Source: an uncultured Bacteroidales bacterium (GTDB taxonomy: Bacteria; Bacteroidota; Bacteroidia; Bacteroidales; Paludibacteraceae). Taken from it: a stretch of 11,986 bases of DNA. A program made the position numbers and the translations under genes. Under the pieces are notes generated by a model. It searched no databases. It was not told the DNA's origin and saw nothing but the letters and a program-made list of their open reading frames with translations. The stretch is from the NCBI GenBank assembly GCA_903929065.1, contig CAIYTJ010000099.1, positions 1 to 11,986 of the forward strand, given 5' to 3'. This document shows, one piece after another, positions 6,585 to 11,986 of this stretch; position 1 is the first letter of the stretch; the number at the start of each line of letters is the position of its first letter.

Positions 6585-7742
6585 ATGAAAGTGACAAAAT
6601 TATTTAATGAGTTTTTTGAGAGTGAAAAAGCTGGAGGTCTGACTTTAATAGCTTGTACAATCATTTCCTTACTTATAGCCAACTCTTCTTTAGGCTTAGA
6701 TTATCACCATTTTTGGCAAACTAAACTTGGCGGTCAAGATATGGAGTATTGGATTAACGACGGCTTAATGACAATTTTCTTTTTACTGATTGGATTAGAA
6801 TTAGAAAGAGAAATTTATCTGGGAGAACTTTCGAAGATTAAAGATGCTTTACTACCTGTTTTTGGTGCTTTGGGTGGAATGCTTGTTCCGGCCGGGCTTT
6901 TCTTATTGCTCAATGCTGGAACTGCAACTCAATCAGGTGCCGGAATACCTATGGCAACTGACATTGCTTTTGCATTAGGAATTTTGTCATTATTAGGAAG
7001 CAGAGTTCCTACATCATTAAAAGTATTTTTGACTGCATTAGCAGTGATTGATGATTTGGGAGCAATAGTTATTATCGCCATTTTTTACACAAAAACGCTT
7101 CTTTGGTCAAATCTGCTGATAGCGTTAATTATATTTGTGTTGCTTATTTTATTAAACAAACTAAAAGTGAGGACGTTAATCCCATACATAATTGGTGGTG
7201 TAGTCATGTGGTACTTTATGCTTCATTCCGGTGTTCACGCTACAATTACAGGTGTTTTATTAGCATTTGCAATACCATTTGAAAAAGGAGATAATAAATC
7301 TACTTCATATAAATTGCAACATTTTTTACATAAACCCGTTGCATTTATTATTTTGCCAATTTTTGCTTTGGTAAACACAGCTATTATTTTAAAAGGTGAC
7401 TTTGTACTTACTCTAACCCAACATTATAGTATAGGAATTGCTCTCGGGCTTATTGTAGGTAAACCATTGGGCATATTCTGCTTTTCCTTGTTAGCTGTCA
7501 AATCCGGGATTTGTAAACTTCCGACTGACTTAAACTGGAAAGCCATTTTTGGTGTTGGACTTTTAGGCGGAATAGGATTTACCATGTCCATATTCATAAC
7601 ATTGCTTGCTTTTGATAATGAAACAACTATAAACAATGCAAAACTCATAATTCTGCTTTCCTCATTGGTTGCAGGAATTCTAGGTTACCTGAGTTTAAAA
7701 CTAACATTGAAGTTGAAAACAAACGAAAATGAACATCAATAA
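6585..7742 (+). CDS. nhaA: Na+/H+ antiporter NhaA
   Basis: A 385-residue inner-membrane antiporter that exports Na+ (or Li+) in exchange for H+, giving salt and alkaline-pH tolerance. The length matches E. coli NhaA (388) and the protein is hydrophobic with about 11-12 membrane segments. The key residues are present: D126 in PMATDIAFALG (E. coli D133), the ion-binding pair D156-D157 in AVIDDLGAI (E. coli D163-D164), and K293 in VGKPLGIF (E. coli K300). The N-terminus has the usual FFESEKAGG and ANSSLG elements. The start at 6585 (MKVTKLFNEFFESE) agrees with the family. Composition is more AT-rich than in holA or tex. After the TAA the same frame stays open for another 58 codons, but the protein is already full length. 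Confidence 0.96.
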   Translation: MKVTKLFNEFFESEKAGGLTLIACTIISLLIANSSLGLDYHHFWQTKLGGQDMEYWINDGLMTIFFLLIGLELEREIYLGELSKIKDALLPVFGALGGMLVPAGLFLLLNAGTATQSGAGIPMATDIAFALGILSLLGSRVPTSLKVFLTALAVIDDLGAIVIIAIFYTKTLLWSNLLIALIIFVLLILLNKLKVRTLIPYIIGGVVMWYFMLHSGVHATITGVLLAFAIPFEKGDNKSTSYKLQHFLHKPVAFIILPIFALVNTAIILKGDFVLTLTQHYSIGIALGLIVGKPLGIFCFSLLAVKSGICKLPTDLNWKAIFGVGLLGGIGFTMSIFITLLAFDNETTINNAKLIILLSSLVAGILGYLSLKLTLKLKTNENEHQ

Positions 7743-8102
7743 AAAGATCCAAATAATTTGACAGCAACACCAGAATTCAATAAGCGGATTGCAAAACTAT
7801 TTTTGCATCAGTTTATCGATACTATATCAGAAAAGTTGAGAGTAAGGGGAGAACAAAAGTGGAATTTTAATTGTCAATGCACACCTTATAACAGGTATTT
7901 ACACTTAATGGTCTGCTAAACTAAACTTGAATTTGCTGAAAATTCTGATAAATATTTCGTCTTGATATTTAGCAATCTTCTTCAATCTCATAATTTATAA
8001 ATCCGACTTATCAACAATTTGCCAAAAAGAACTCTGATAATTAAGCTTTTAGCCTGTTGATAACTTGTGTTTAAAAGTTGTTTATAACAACAGGTAAAAT
8101 TA
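7743..8102. other. Intergenic region between nhaA and the large RNA promoter, with inverted repeats
   Basis: No supported gene. The first 175 nt continue the nhaA frame without stop until 7917-7919 (residues such as EFNKRIAKLFLHQFI), which may be a chance open stretch or a remnant. TGCTAAA (7914-7920) and TTTAGCA (7968-7974) are inverted. CCTGTTG (8053-8059) and CAACAGG (8088-8094) form an inverted repeat immediately upstream of the -33 site of the next promoter. Three 9-mers resemble DnaA boxes: TTATCAACA at 8008-8016 (plus), the same at 8055-8063 (minus) and TTATAAACA at 8079-8087 (minus). Confidence 0.4.
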
Positions 8103-8135
8103 TTTGGAAATCGTTTGTTCATGATATTATATTTG
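8103..8135 (+). promoter_or_regulatory. Strong Bacteroidota-type promoter of the large noncoding RNA
   Basis: TATATTTG at 8128-8135 is a perfect TAnnTTTG -7 element, followed by CATCA. TTTG at 8103-8106 can serve as the -33 element with a 21-bp spacer; a second TTTG at 8114-8117 is too close. Transcription would begin around 8140-8143, directly at a UUCG hairpin. Confidence 0.7.
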
Positions 8136-8177
8136 CATCATGAGTTTCGGCTCAAGGCATGAAATAACATGTTGAAA

Positions 8178-8189
8178 TGTTCTTTGAAA
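8178..8189 (+). promoter_or_regulatory. boxA-like antitermination motif near the 5' end of the large RNA
   Basis: TGTTCTTTGAAA agrees at 9 of 12 positions with boxA of E. coli rRNA leaders (TGCTCTTTAACA), and similar TTCTTTGA sequences occur in Bacteroidota rRNA leaders. Its position about 40 nt from the predicted 5' end is where a NusB/NusE binding site would be expected in a long untranslated transcript. The match is short and may be chance. Confidence 0.35.
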
Positions 8190-8286
8190 TACTGATACAT
8201 CAAAAAAAGTCAATAGTTAAACACCAGAAACCAAATTCAAAGGTGAGGTTATTTTTAAGTAAAGAACGAACTGACTATTAAGACAA

Positions 8287-8332
8287 GCTATCTCCCAAAT
8301 TGTTTGCGTAAGCGGGCAATGAGATACATAGC
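8287..8332 (+). other. GNRA-capped hairpin domain in the 5' part of the large RNA
   Basis: ATTGTTTGC (8299-8307) pairs with GCGGGCAAT (8312-8320), including three G-U pairs, around a GUAA loop (8308-8311). TCTC (8291-8294) pairs with GAGA (8321-8324) below a one-sided bulge, and GCTA (8287-8290) can pair with TAGC (8329-8332). The G-U pairs disrupt the minus-strand version of the helix, which favours the plus-strand RNA. Confidence 0.55.
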
Positions 8333-8403
8333 AATGCTAATGGTTTTAAGGTCTCTTGCATAAAAATTAATTCCCTGTGGGTTGACTCTCCAAATATAAT
8401 TAT

Positions 8404-8442
8404 GGTACGTTTGAAAAAAACGTAGCCCTGTCTTTCAGACAG
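8404..8442 (+). other. Two adjacent hairpins in the large RNA
   Basis: TACGTTT (8406-8412) and AAACGTA (8418-8424) are perfect 7-bp arms around an A-rich loop, flanked by GG and CC that may add pairs. Next to it CTGTC (8428-8432) and GACAG (8438-8442) form a 5-bp stem with loop TTTCA. Confidence 0.5.
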
Positions 8443-8939
8443 TTAAGCCGGGTAGTCGGGAAGGGAAATTCTATAAAAGTAATTCGTTACTAATATTCAT
8501 TTCCGGCCACAGAAGTAAGAACAGCAATGTTTCGAACCAGTGACAAAAAGTTCCGGGCGATGCAGTACAAAAAAATTAAAAGTCGCGGCGTTCAGTGTTT
8601 AATAATTTAAATGAGTTTATAATTGAACGAATTTTATTTTTTGGTAATACTACCAGGAGTAAAACAGTCAAAAGTAAATGAGTTGCATAAGTTCATGATT
8701 AATAGCAGTATTAGGATTGTACTTAAAGATAAAGCTGACAAAATCAGTCGGTCTGAAAGCAAAAAAAATTGACCGTGAAAACCGGAAAGCAGAAAACACC
8801 GTAAGGTGATGGACGTTTGAAAAGCATGAAACGGGAAAAATTGTCGGTAAGCGAATGCAAAAGGGTAACCAGGAACAGAAGCGAAACCGTAAAAAGCGTC
8901 AGATGATGAAGATCTTCAGGGTAATTCAACGATAATGAA

Positions 8940-9035
8940 GTGTCTGCAAAGACGCGGTAAATATCAGGATTAGAAACCATGCAAATGGTGGTAAGCCCGG
9001 AACGTCGGAAATGATAGCAAACAGCATTATCCGAC
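8940..9035 (+). other. Three-hairpin domain with two GCAA tetraloops
   Basis: GTGTCT/AGACGC (8940-8955, one G-U) closes a GCAA loop at 8946-8949. ACCAT/ATGGT (8976-8989) closes a second GCAA loop at 8981-8984. GTCGGA (9004-9009) pairs with TCCGAC (9030-9035) and continues as AATG/CATT across a single bulged A, a 10-bp stem with an 11-nt loop. Three good stems within 96 nt strongly suggest a folded RNA. Confidence 0.6.
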
Positions 9036-9179
9036 TTTAATTTCATTGGTCAAACAACGAAAGTAAGGGTGCAGCATTTCAATTTCTATTGACAGGTGAT
9101 TTGAGTGCTTTGAGCGGAAGTGATCCGACTGGGAATCTGTAAAAGGTGAAAGAGTTGAAACACAAATGCTTTGCGAAAA

Positions 9180-9268
9180 CAGGTTATAAAAACAACTGAG
9201 AAATCAGTTGAAATAAAAAACCTGATATAATTCGGAAATTGTCAACAAGTAGTTTTGTAAAAAACTGC
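9180..9268 (+). other. Nested GAAA hairpin and adjacent GUAA hairpin in the 3' part of the large RNA
   Basis: CAACTGA (9193-9199) and TCAGTTG (9204-9210) are perfect 7-bp arms with a GAAA loop. They are enclosed by a 6-bp outer stem, CAGGTT (9180-9185) with AACCTG (9219-9224), across A-rich internal loops. Downstream, GTAGTTTT (9249-9256) pairs with AAAACTGC (9261-9268) around a GUAA loop. Confidence 0.6.
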
Positions 9269-9507
9269 ATACAACAAGCCGGATTTAGTAAAGTAAAAAA
9301 CGAATCAAAGACAGAAATGGCTGCAAACCCTGGTTGCGAAGTAGGAGAAAATGGACAAATTGGTTAAACAGTTTGGAAAATTAATCCGAAGCAGAAAGAA
9401 TCAACAGCAGTTAGCAAGGTAAAACCCAGCGAACTAAAACAGATCCAAATCAAACTCATGGTGGCTTAATCAGTATACAAAGATCTCAACAATATATTTC
9501 GTGTACA

Positions 9508-9546
9508 AAGAGGGTGCTGTAAAAGGCACCCTCTTACTGTTTTATA
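9508..9546 (+). terminator. Intrinsic terminator of the large RNA
   Basis: AAGAGGGTGC (9508-9517) and GCACCCTCTT (9526-9535) form a perfect 10-bp GC-rich stem with an 8-nt loop, followed by ACTGTTTTAT. It is the most GC-rich hairpin in the area. It lies between two convergent units, so it may also stop the minus-strand methyltransferase transcript only if that transcript extends past its stop at 9560; the T-run favours the plus strand. Confidence 0.75.
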
Positions 9547-9559
9547 AAGGTTGGAGTAA

Positions 9560-10735
9560 TTAAGCTTTCCTGCATTCTACTATTACTTTTCTTTCGTCTG
9601 ACAGTGTGCAGGCAAATAAATACACATCACCTCCTTCTTTAATTTTCAATTTTTTACGGAGATTGTCAACGGACAGGGGAAAATTGCGGGTTGAGATATT
9701 AGCTTTCGGAGTATTATCAGCCAATTCTTTTAATTCCAGTTTGGAGCTTCCCCATACTTTCTGTACTTCAAAAATCCGTCCGGGGAATTCAAGTGATAAT
9801 TCAGGTGAAGTGTATAAATGTGTATTGAAGTGTATCTTACTCAAATTAAAATTATTTCCGATCAATTTGAATGCGCCGCTTTTCATAACGGAAGCATTGG
9901 GTTCGTAAAGGAATTTCTCAAGAGATGAAGTATAAGTTGCATTTGTATTGGTTTCATCTTCAGAATAAAACTCGAAAACCTGATCAGGTTTGTTTCTACT
10001 TATATTTATCGTTCTGATTTTCTTATTATTACCTGCATTTAGTGTCAGAATAAGCAATACTTCTTTGCATTCGTTGTCAACACTGATTATATGAATCTCC
10101 GAAGTATCAGGTAATTCACGTACAGCAGCTGAAATATCAAGCATCGGAGAGAGTTTTATCATCACTTTATCTGACTTATCAAGCAGGAGTGAAGAAAGGG
10201 TTGAAACATCCGGTTCGCAATCGGATAGGAAAACCACTTTTTTGCCACTCTCGTTACGTCTTGCCGGATCAATAAAAATCCAATCCACAGGTGACATTTC
10301 ACTTATAAATAATTCCGATTCTGTATTAAAAACATCAATATTTTTCTGTCCCAAAACCTTGAAATTATGTTCGGCAATTTCGCAAAGTTCTGCATTTCGT
10401 TCAATATAAGACACTTGCTCAAAACGATGTGCTAAAAAATAGCAATCAATTCCGAATCCGCCAGTTAAGTCAGTTAATGTTTTTCCTTCGCAAAGCGATG
10501 ATTTGTATTTAGCTGTTGATTCTGAAGAACTTTGCTCCAACGAGAGTTGAACGGGGTATAAAATGTCATTTTGTTGAAAAAAGAAAGGTATTTTAGACTT
10601 TATTTTCTGTTTCCCGTTTATTTGACGTATAGCCAACGGCATATCAACCAACGGGAAACGAGCTGATTGAAGGGATAATTGATGGATATTATCATCAACA
10701 TGTTCTGAAATAAATTTTCGCGTTTCCTCGTTCAT
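9560..10735 (-). CDS. THUMP-like domain class I SAM-dependent methyltransferase
   Basis: A 391-residue predicted RNA methyltransferase. The Rossmann SAM-binding motif I is LTDLTGGFGIDCYFLA (87-102), an acidic motif II residue follows in SYIERNAE (109-116), and the catalytic-type motif IV is WIFIDPARR (152-160), typical of a Bacteroidota family related to RsmD-like and Trm-like enzymes. The N-terminal 60 residues (FPLVDMPLAIRQINGKQKIK in part) form a conserved leader domain. The C-terminal part (about 350-376, FPLSVDNLRKKLKIKEGG) matches the THUMP-like domain known from P. gingivalis PG_1098-type proteins. The target is not established; tRNA or rRNA is inferred from the THUMP-like region. The start ATG 10735-10733 follows a spacer that holds the terminator of the upstream lipoprotein gene, so it probably has its own promoter. 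It converges on the large RNA, with 19 bp between its stop and the RNA terminator hairpin region. Confidence 0.87.
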   Translation of the reverse strand: MNEETRKFISEHVDDNIHQLSLQSARFPLVDMPLAIRQINGKQKIKSKIPFFFQQNDILYPVQLSLEQSSSESTAKYKSSLCEGKTLTDLTGGFGIDCYFLAHRFEQVSYIERNAELCEIAEHNFKVLGQKNIDVFNTESELFISEMSPVDWIFIDPARRNESGKKVVFLSDCEPDVSTLSSLLLDKSDKVMIKLSPMLDISAAVRELPDTSEIHIISVDNECKEVLLILTLNAGNNKKIRTINISRNKPDQVFEFYSEDETNTNATYTSSLEKFLYEPNASVMKSGAFKLIGNNFNLSKIHFNTHLYTSPELSLEFPGRIFEVQKVWGSSKLELKELADNTPKANISTRNFPLSVDNLRKKLKIKEGGDVYLFACTLSDERKVIVECRKA

Positions 10736-10798
10736 TGATTACCAGTTTTTTGGTTCAAAATTACATAAAAAATTCAGGAACAGAAAAGTCAAGACATC

Positions 10799-10842
10799 GT
10801 TTTATAAAAAACGGTATTTGAAACTAAATTCAAACACCGTTT
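10799..10842 (-). terminator. Intrinsic terminator after the lipoprotein gene
   Basis: The stem is AAACGGT (10809-10815) with ACCGTTT (10836-10842) and TTTGAA (10817-10822) with TTCAAA (10829-10834), separated by one A/C mismatch, with a 6-nt loop. Read on the minus strand, the distal arm runs into a T-rich tract (CCGTTTTTTATAAAA), 20 nt after the lipoprotein stop. It separates that gene from the methyltransferase gene. Confidence 0.8.
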
Positions 10843-10861
10843 CTTATTTCTGTTATTGGTT

Positions 10862-11263
10862 TTACCACATTAATACAACCCTGAAATTCATATCTCCCGG
10901 AGGATCAACTGCAAAATCGGAATTAGTTACCCTAATATTCATTCCGCCTACAGAATAATCACAATCAATTGTTCGTGTCCAGAGATGTCCTGCTGTATCT
11001 TGATTATGCTGAACATAAGGCAAAATAAGCTGTGAATTGGTAAATTCTAAGTATGAAATAACTGTACCGCTATTATATACAAAAGCAGTTATTTCCGGCA
11101 TTGAAAAATGACAGGAATAATATAACCCATTATTATCAGTACTTGCTACCCAATCGGTACTTTTGGCAGCCAAATTGATAACTTTCATGCTTTGAGGTCC
11201 GTTTGATTGTTGACAGGAAGCAAAAAGGAATGAAATTGCAATAAATAAATATACTTTCTTCAT
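10862..11263 (-). CDS. Small lipoprotein of unknown function
   Basis: A 133-residue protein with a lipoprotein signal: MKKVYLFIAISFLFASC, lipobox FASC with Cys17 as the lipidated residue. The next residues are polar (QQSNGPQ), with no acidic pair directly after the Cys. The mature part is about 115 residues and looks beta-rich, with conserved-looking aromatic strands (YYSCHFSMPEI, YLEFTNSQLILPYVQ, HLWTRTIDCDYSV) and a characteristic ending MNFRVVLMW. I recognise this as a type of small Bacteroidota lipoprotein but know no function for it. The start at 11263 gives a normal signal peptide. The gene has its own downstream terminator and about 190 bp of AT-rich sequence upstream, where no clear TAnnTTTG was found on the minus strand. 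Confidence 0.8.
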   Translation of the reverse strand: MKKVYLFIAISFLFASCQQSNGPQSMKVINLAAKSTDWVASTDNNGLYYSCHFSMPEITAFVYNSGTVISYLEFTNSQLILPYVQHNQDTAGHLWTRTIDCDYSVGGMNIRVTNSDFAVDPPGDMNFRVVLMW

Positions 11264-11415
11264 ACAATAAATGTTTTTATGGGTTTATAAATAATACTAA
11301 CAATTGCATTCTTACAAAAGTTGTGCCTTTTAATTGAATAAAAAGTTGAAAAAATAATTGTATTTATAATGTGTTTATTTTCACTCATATAGTATTTTAA
11401 AAATAATTTTTTGTA
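11264..11415. other. AT-rich divergent intergenic region, no gene
   Basis: This stretch separates the minus-strand lipoprotein from the plus-strand B12 riboswitch transcript. I see no reading frame worth reporting and no clear hairpin; it presumably holds the lipoprotein promoter. Confidence 0.3.
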
Positions 11416-11465
11416 TATTTTTGAATAAGAACCAGTTCTTACAAGTAAATATTTTCTTACTTTTG
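11416..11465 (+). promoter_or_regulatory. Promoter(s) of the B12 riboswitch transcript with overlapping palindrome
   Basis: Two exact TAnnTTTG elements are present: TATTTTTG (11416-11423) and TACTTTTG (11458-11465, followed by CA). The second sits just before the riboswitch and is the likelier promoter. Between them TAAGAAC (11426-11432) and GTTCTTA (11435-11441) form a perfect 16-bp palindrome with a 2-bp spacer, covering the expected -33 position of the second promoter. It may be an operator for an unidentified regulator. Confidence 0.5.
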
Positions 11466-11469
11466 CAAC

Positions 11470-11716
11470 TGATTTTGGTATCGAAACAATCATCATTGTT
11501 GAGATAAAAGGGAATCCGGTCAAATTCCGGAACAGTACCCGCTGCTGTAGGCTCCATTTCAAACGTATTGAACAACACTTTTGCCACTGGTTTTTTCAGT
11601 GAACAGTAAACAGTAAGCAGTAAACAGTCCTAAAAAAACTGATAACTGATAGCTGATAATTGATAACTGAATTCGGGAAGGCGTTCAAATACGGGAGTAA
11701 GTCAGAAGACCTGCCA
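11470..11716 (+). promoter_or_regulatory. Cobalamin (B12) riboswitch
   Basis: The conserved boxes occur in order: TTTTGGT (11473-11479), AAAAGGGAATCCGGT (11506-11520), a TCCGG/CCGGA hairpin, then CAGTACCCGCTGCTGT (11533-11548), GCCACTGG (11583-11590), CGGGAAGGCG (11674-11683), and the B12 box AGTCAGAAGACCTGCC (11700-11715). CGTATTGAAC (about 11564-11573) pairs with GTTCAAATACG (11683-11693), closing a peripheral arm. Such RNAs bind adenosylcobalamin or related corrinoids and switch off B12 transport or biosynthesis genes. The element lies about 180 nt before a lipoprotein gene on the same strand. One peripheral arm is enlarged by two heptamer repeat arrays (11597-11670). Confidence 0.93.
11597..11670 (+). 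repeat. Two complementary 7-nt repeat arrays forming an extended riboswitch arm
   Basis: Array A has five units at 7-nt steps: CAGTGAA, CAGTAAA, CAGTAAG, CAGTAAA, CAGTCCT (11597-11631). Array B has five at 7-nt steps: ACTGATA, ACTGATA, GCTGATA, ATTGATA, ACTGA (11638-11670). Every CAGT of A faces an ACTG-like tetramer of B in antiparallel order. The two variant units (GCTG, ATTG) still pair through G-U wobbles. The result is a hairpin of five 4-bp helices separated by 3x3 internal loops, inserted between the GCCACTGG and CGGGAAGG boxes of the riboswitch. Confidence 0.8.
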
Positions 11717-11733
11717 TTTTCAGATAATATAGT

Positions 11734-11761
11734 TTTTTGCTTTCGGGATTAATAGCAAAAA
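11734..11761 (+). promoter_or_regulatory. Hairpin downstream of the riboswitch, possible expression platform
   Basis: TTTTTGCT (11734-11741) and AGCAAAAA (11754-11761) are perfect 8-bp arms around a 12-nt loop (TTCGGGATTAAT), 18 nt after the B12 box. It may be the regulatory hairpin that responds to ligand binding through loop contacts. No T-run follows, so control by translation is more likely than termination, though this is an inference. Confidence 0.45.
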
Positions 11762-11893
11762 GAATGTGGACACATCCGTGCGTACATTTTCTTTCGTTTT
11801 TTATTGTTGTTATTTGTTGTATCCCTTTTGCATTGGCGTATTGTATTGTGTCAATTAAATTTTATATAACTAATAATCAACAATTCAAAAAGA

Positions 11894-11986
11894 ATGAAAA
11901 CAAGCAGATTAATTTTGGCCGTATGTATTTTAGGACTCGTATTAGTATCATGTGAACCAACCGAAAAGCCTCAAACAAAATTTTCG
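11894..11986 (+). CDS. B12-riboswitch-controlled lipoprotein (partial, 5' end only)
   Basis: Only the first 31 codons are in the window. MKTSRLILAVCILGLVLVSC is a lipoprotein signal peptide with lipobox LVSC and Cys20 as the lipidated residue; EPTEKPQTKFS follows. The two acidic residues after the Cys (E21, E25) are not enough to judge surface export. A purine stretch (AAAAAGA) precedes the ATG at 11894. Its position behind a cobalamin riboswitch suggests a role in corrinoid capture, similar in context to the lipoproteins that accompany BtuB in Bacteroidales, but the domain that would identify it lies beyond the edge. No gene name can be given. Confidence 0.7.
   Translation, partial: MKTSRLILAVCILGLVLVSCEPTEKPQTKFS

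Larger units (their letters stand above)
8141..9540 (+). ncRNA. Large structured noncoding RNA of about 1.4 kb, class not recognised
   Basis: The region starts at a consensus promoter, ends at a strong terminator, and contains no plausible protein on either strand; the only long frame (minus strand 8744-9046) resembles no protein I know. Structure is dense. Hairpins capped by stable tetraloops occur at 8141-8154 (UUCG), 8299-8320 (GUAA), 8478-8491 (UUCG), 8797-8808 (GUAA), 8940-8955 (GCAA), 8976-8989 (GCAA), 9193-9210 (GAAA) and 9249-9268 (GUAA). Other stems are CTGTC/GACAG (8428-8442), TACGTTT/AAACGTA (8406-8424), GTCGGA/TCCGAC (9004-9035) and CAAATTG/CAGTTTG (9356-9375). Linkers are A-rich, and TGTTCTTTGAAA at 8178-8189 resembles an antitermination boxA. 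Hallmarks of tmRNA, RNase P RNA, rRNA and group II intron domain V were looked for and not seen. Boundaries are predicted from promoter and terminator. Function unknown; large-RNA classes such as OLE, GOLLD, ROOL and HEARO cannot be excluded without a covariance search. Confidence 0.75.

Noticed and set aside
8008..8094. Chromosomal replication origin
   Set aside because: Three imperfect DnaA-like 9-mers are too few, and no dnaA, dnaN or other usual neighbours are in the window. Kept only as a low-rank finding.
8744..9046. 100-codon minus-strand frame inside the large RNA region
   Set aside because: The protein resembles nothing I know, lies antisense to several strong plus-strand hairpins, and arises from the A/G-rich plus strand, which lowers stop frequency on the other strand.
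8141..9540. tmRNA, RNase P RNA, rRNA fragment or group II intron as identity of the large RNA
   Set aside because: No tRNA-like ends or tag frame, no RNase P core (such as GAGGAAAGTCC), no rRNA signature, no GTGYG start or domain V-like 34-nt hairpin, and no reverse transcriptase.
9606..9908. Plus-strand 100-codon frame opposite the methyltransferase gene
   Set aside because: It is a shadow of the well-supported minus-strand gene and has no recognisable features.
11597..11670. CRISPR array
   Set aside because: The repeats are 7-nt units without spacers and form one hairpin; no cas genes are present.
11764..11955. 63-codon frame (MWTHPCVHF...) between the riboswitch and the lipoprotein gene
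   Set aside because: It overlaps the lipoprotein start in another frame and lies in what is probably riboswitch expression-platform sequence. A leader peptide cannot be excluded, but nothing positively supports one.

Overview
The window reads as a chromosomal segment of a Bacteroidota bacterium, most likely order Bacteroidales. The reasons are the phylum-type -7 promoter element (TAnnTTTG) at several starts, weak or absent Shine-Dalgarno sequences, and a set of recognisably Bacteroidales proteins: an orphan HsdR N-terminal-domain protein divergent from AMP nucleosidase and holA, a THUMP-like methyltransferase, and SPI/SPII exported proteins. Genus cannot be given from sequence reading alone.

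Left part (1-3100): a minus-strand reading frame running off the left edge starts as a small exported protein but continues, in frame, into what looks like the middle of a nucleotide-sugar dehydrogenase. Its leader carries a terminator-like hairpin. Next comes a minus-strand HsdR_N/PD-(D/E)XK protein (572-1030), divergent from amn (1102-1875), which is followed by holA (1933-2952, GTG start). Short dispersed-type inverted repeats sit between the genes.

Middle part (3198-7742): tex (transcription accessory protein), a tandem-domain TM1586-type nitroreductase, and nhaA (Na+/H+ antiporter). The gap before tex and the gap before the nitroreductase hold MITE-sized elements with ACCAC(A/T)AAG-type terminal inverted repeats.

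The most striking region is 7743-9559, about 1.8 kb with no credible protein gene. It has a perfect TAnnTTTG promoter at about 8128-8135, a boxA-like antitermination motif near the predicted 5' end, at least eight hairpins capped by GNRA or UUCG tetraloops spread over about 1.1 kb, A-rich linkers, and a 10-bp GC-rich terminator at 9508-9535. I interpret it as a single large structured noncoding RNA of about 1.4 kb. I cannot assign it to tmRNA, RNase P RNA, 6S RNA, rRNA or a group II intron, and cannot align it to OLE, GOLLD, ROOL or HEARO from memory.

Right part (9560-11986): a minus-strand THUMP-like SAM methyltransferase, a minus-strand small lipoprotein with its own terminator, then on the plus strand a cobalamin riboswitch (about 11470-11716) upstream of a lipoprotein that runs off the right edge and is probably part of a B12-regulated uptake locus. 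A peripheral arm of this riboswitch carries two mutually complementary arrays of 7-nt repeats, predicted to fold into one long regular hairpin.

Most genes here are housekeeping and appear to be separate transcription units. The exceptional content is the large RNA, the decorated riboswitch, the chimeric left-edge frame and the repeat elements.
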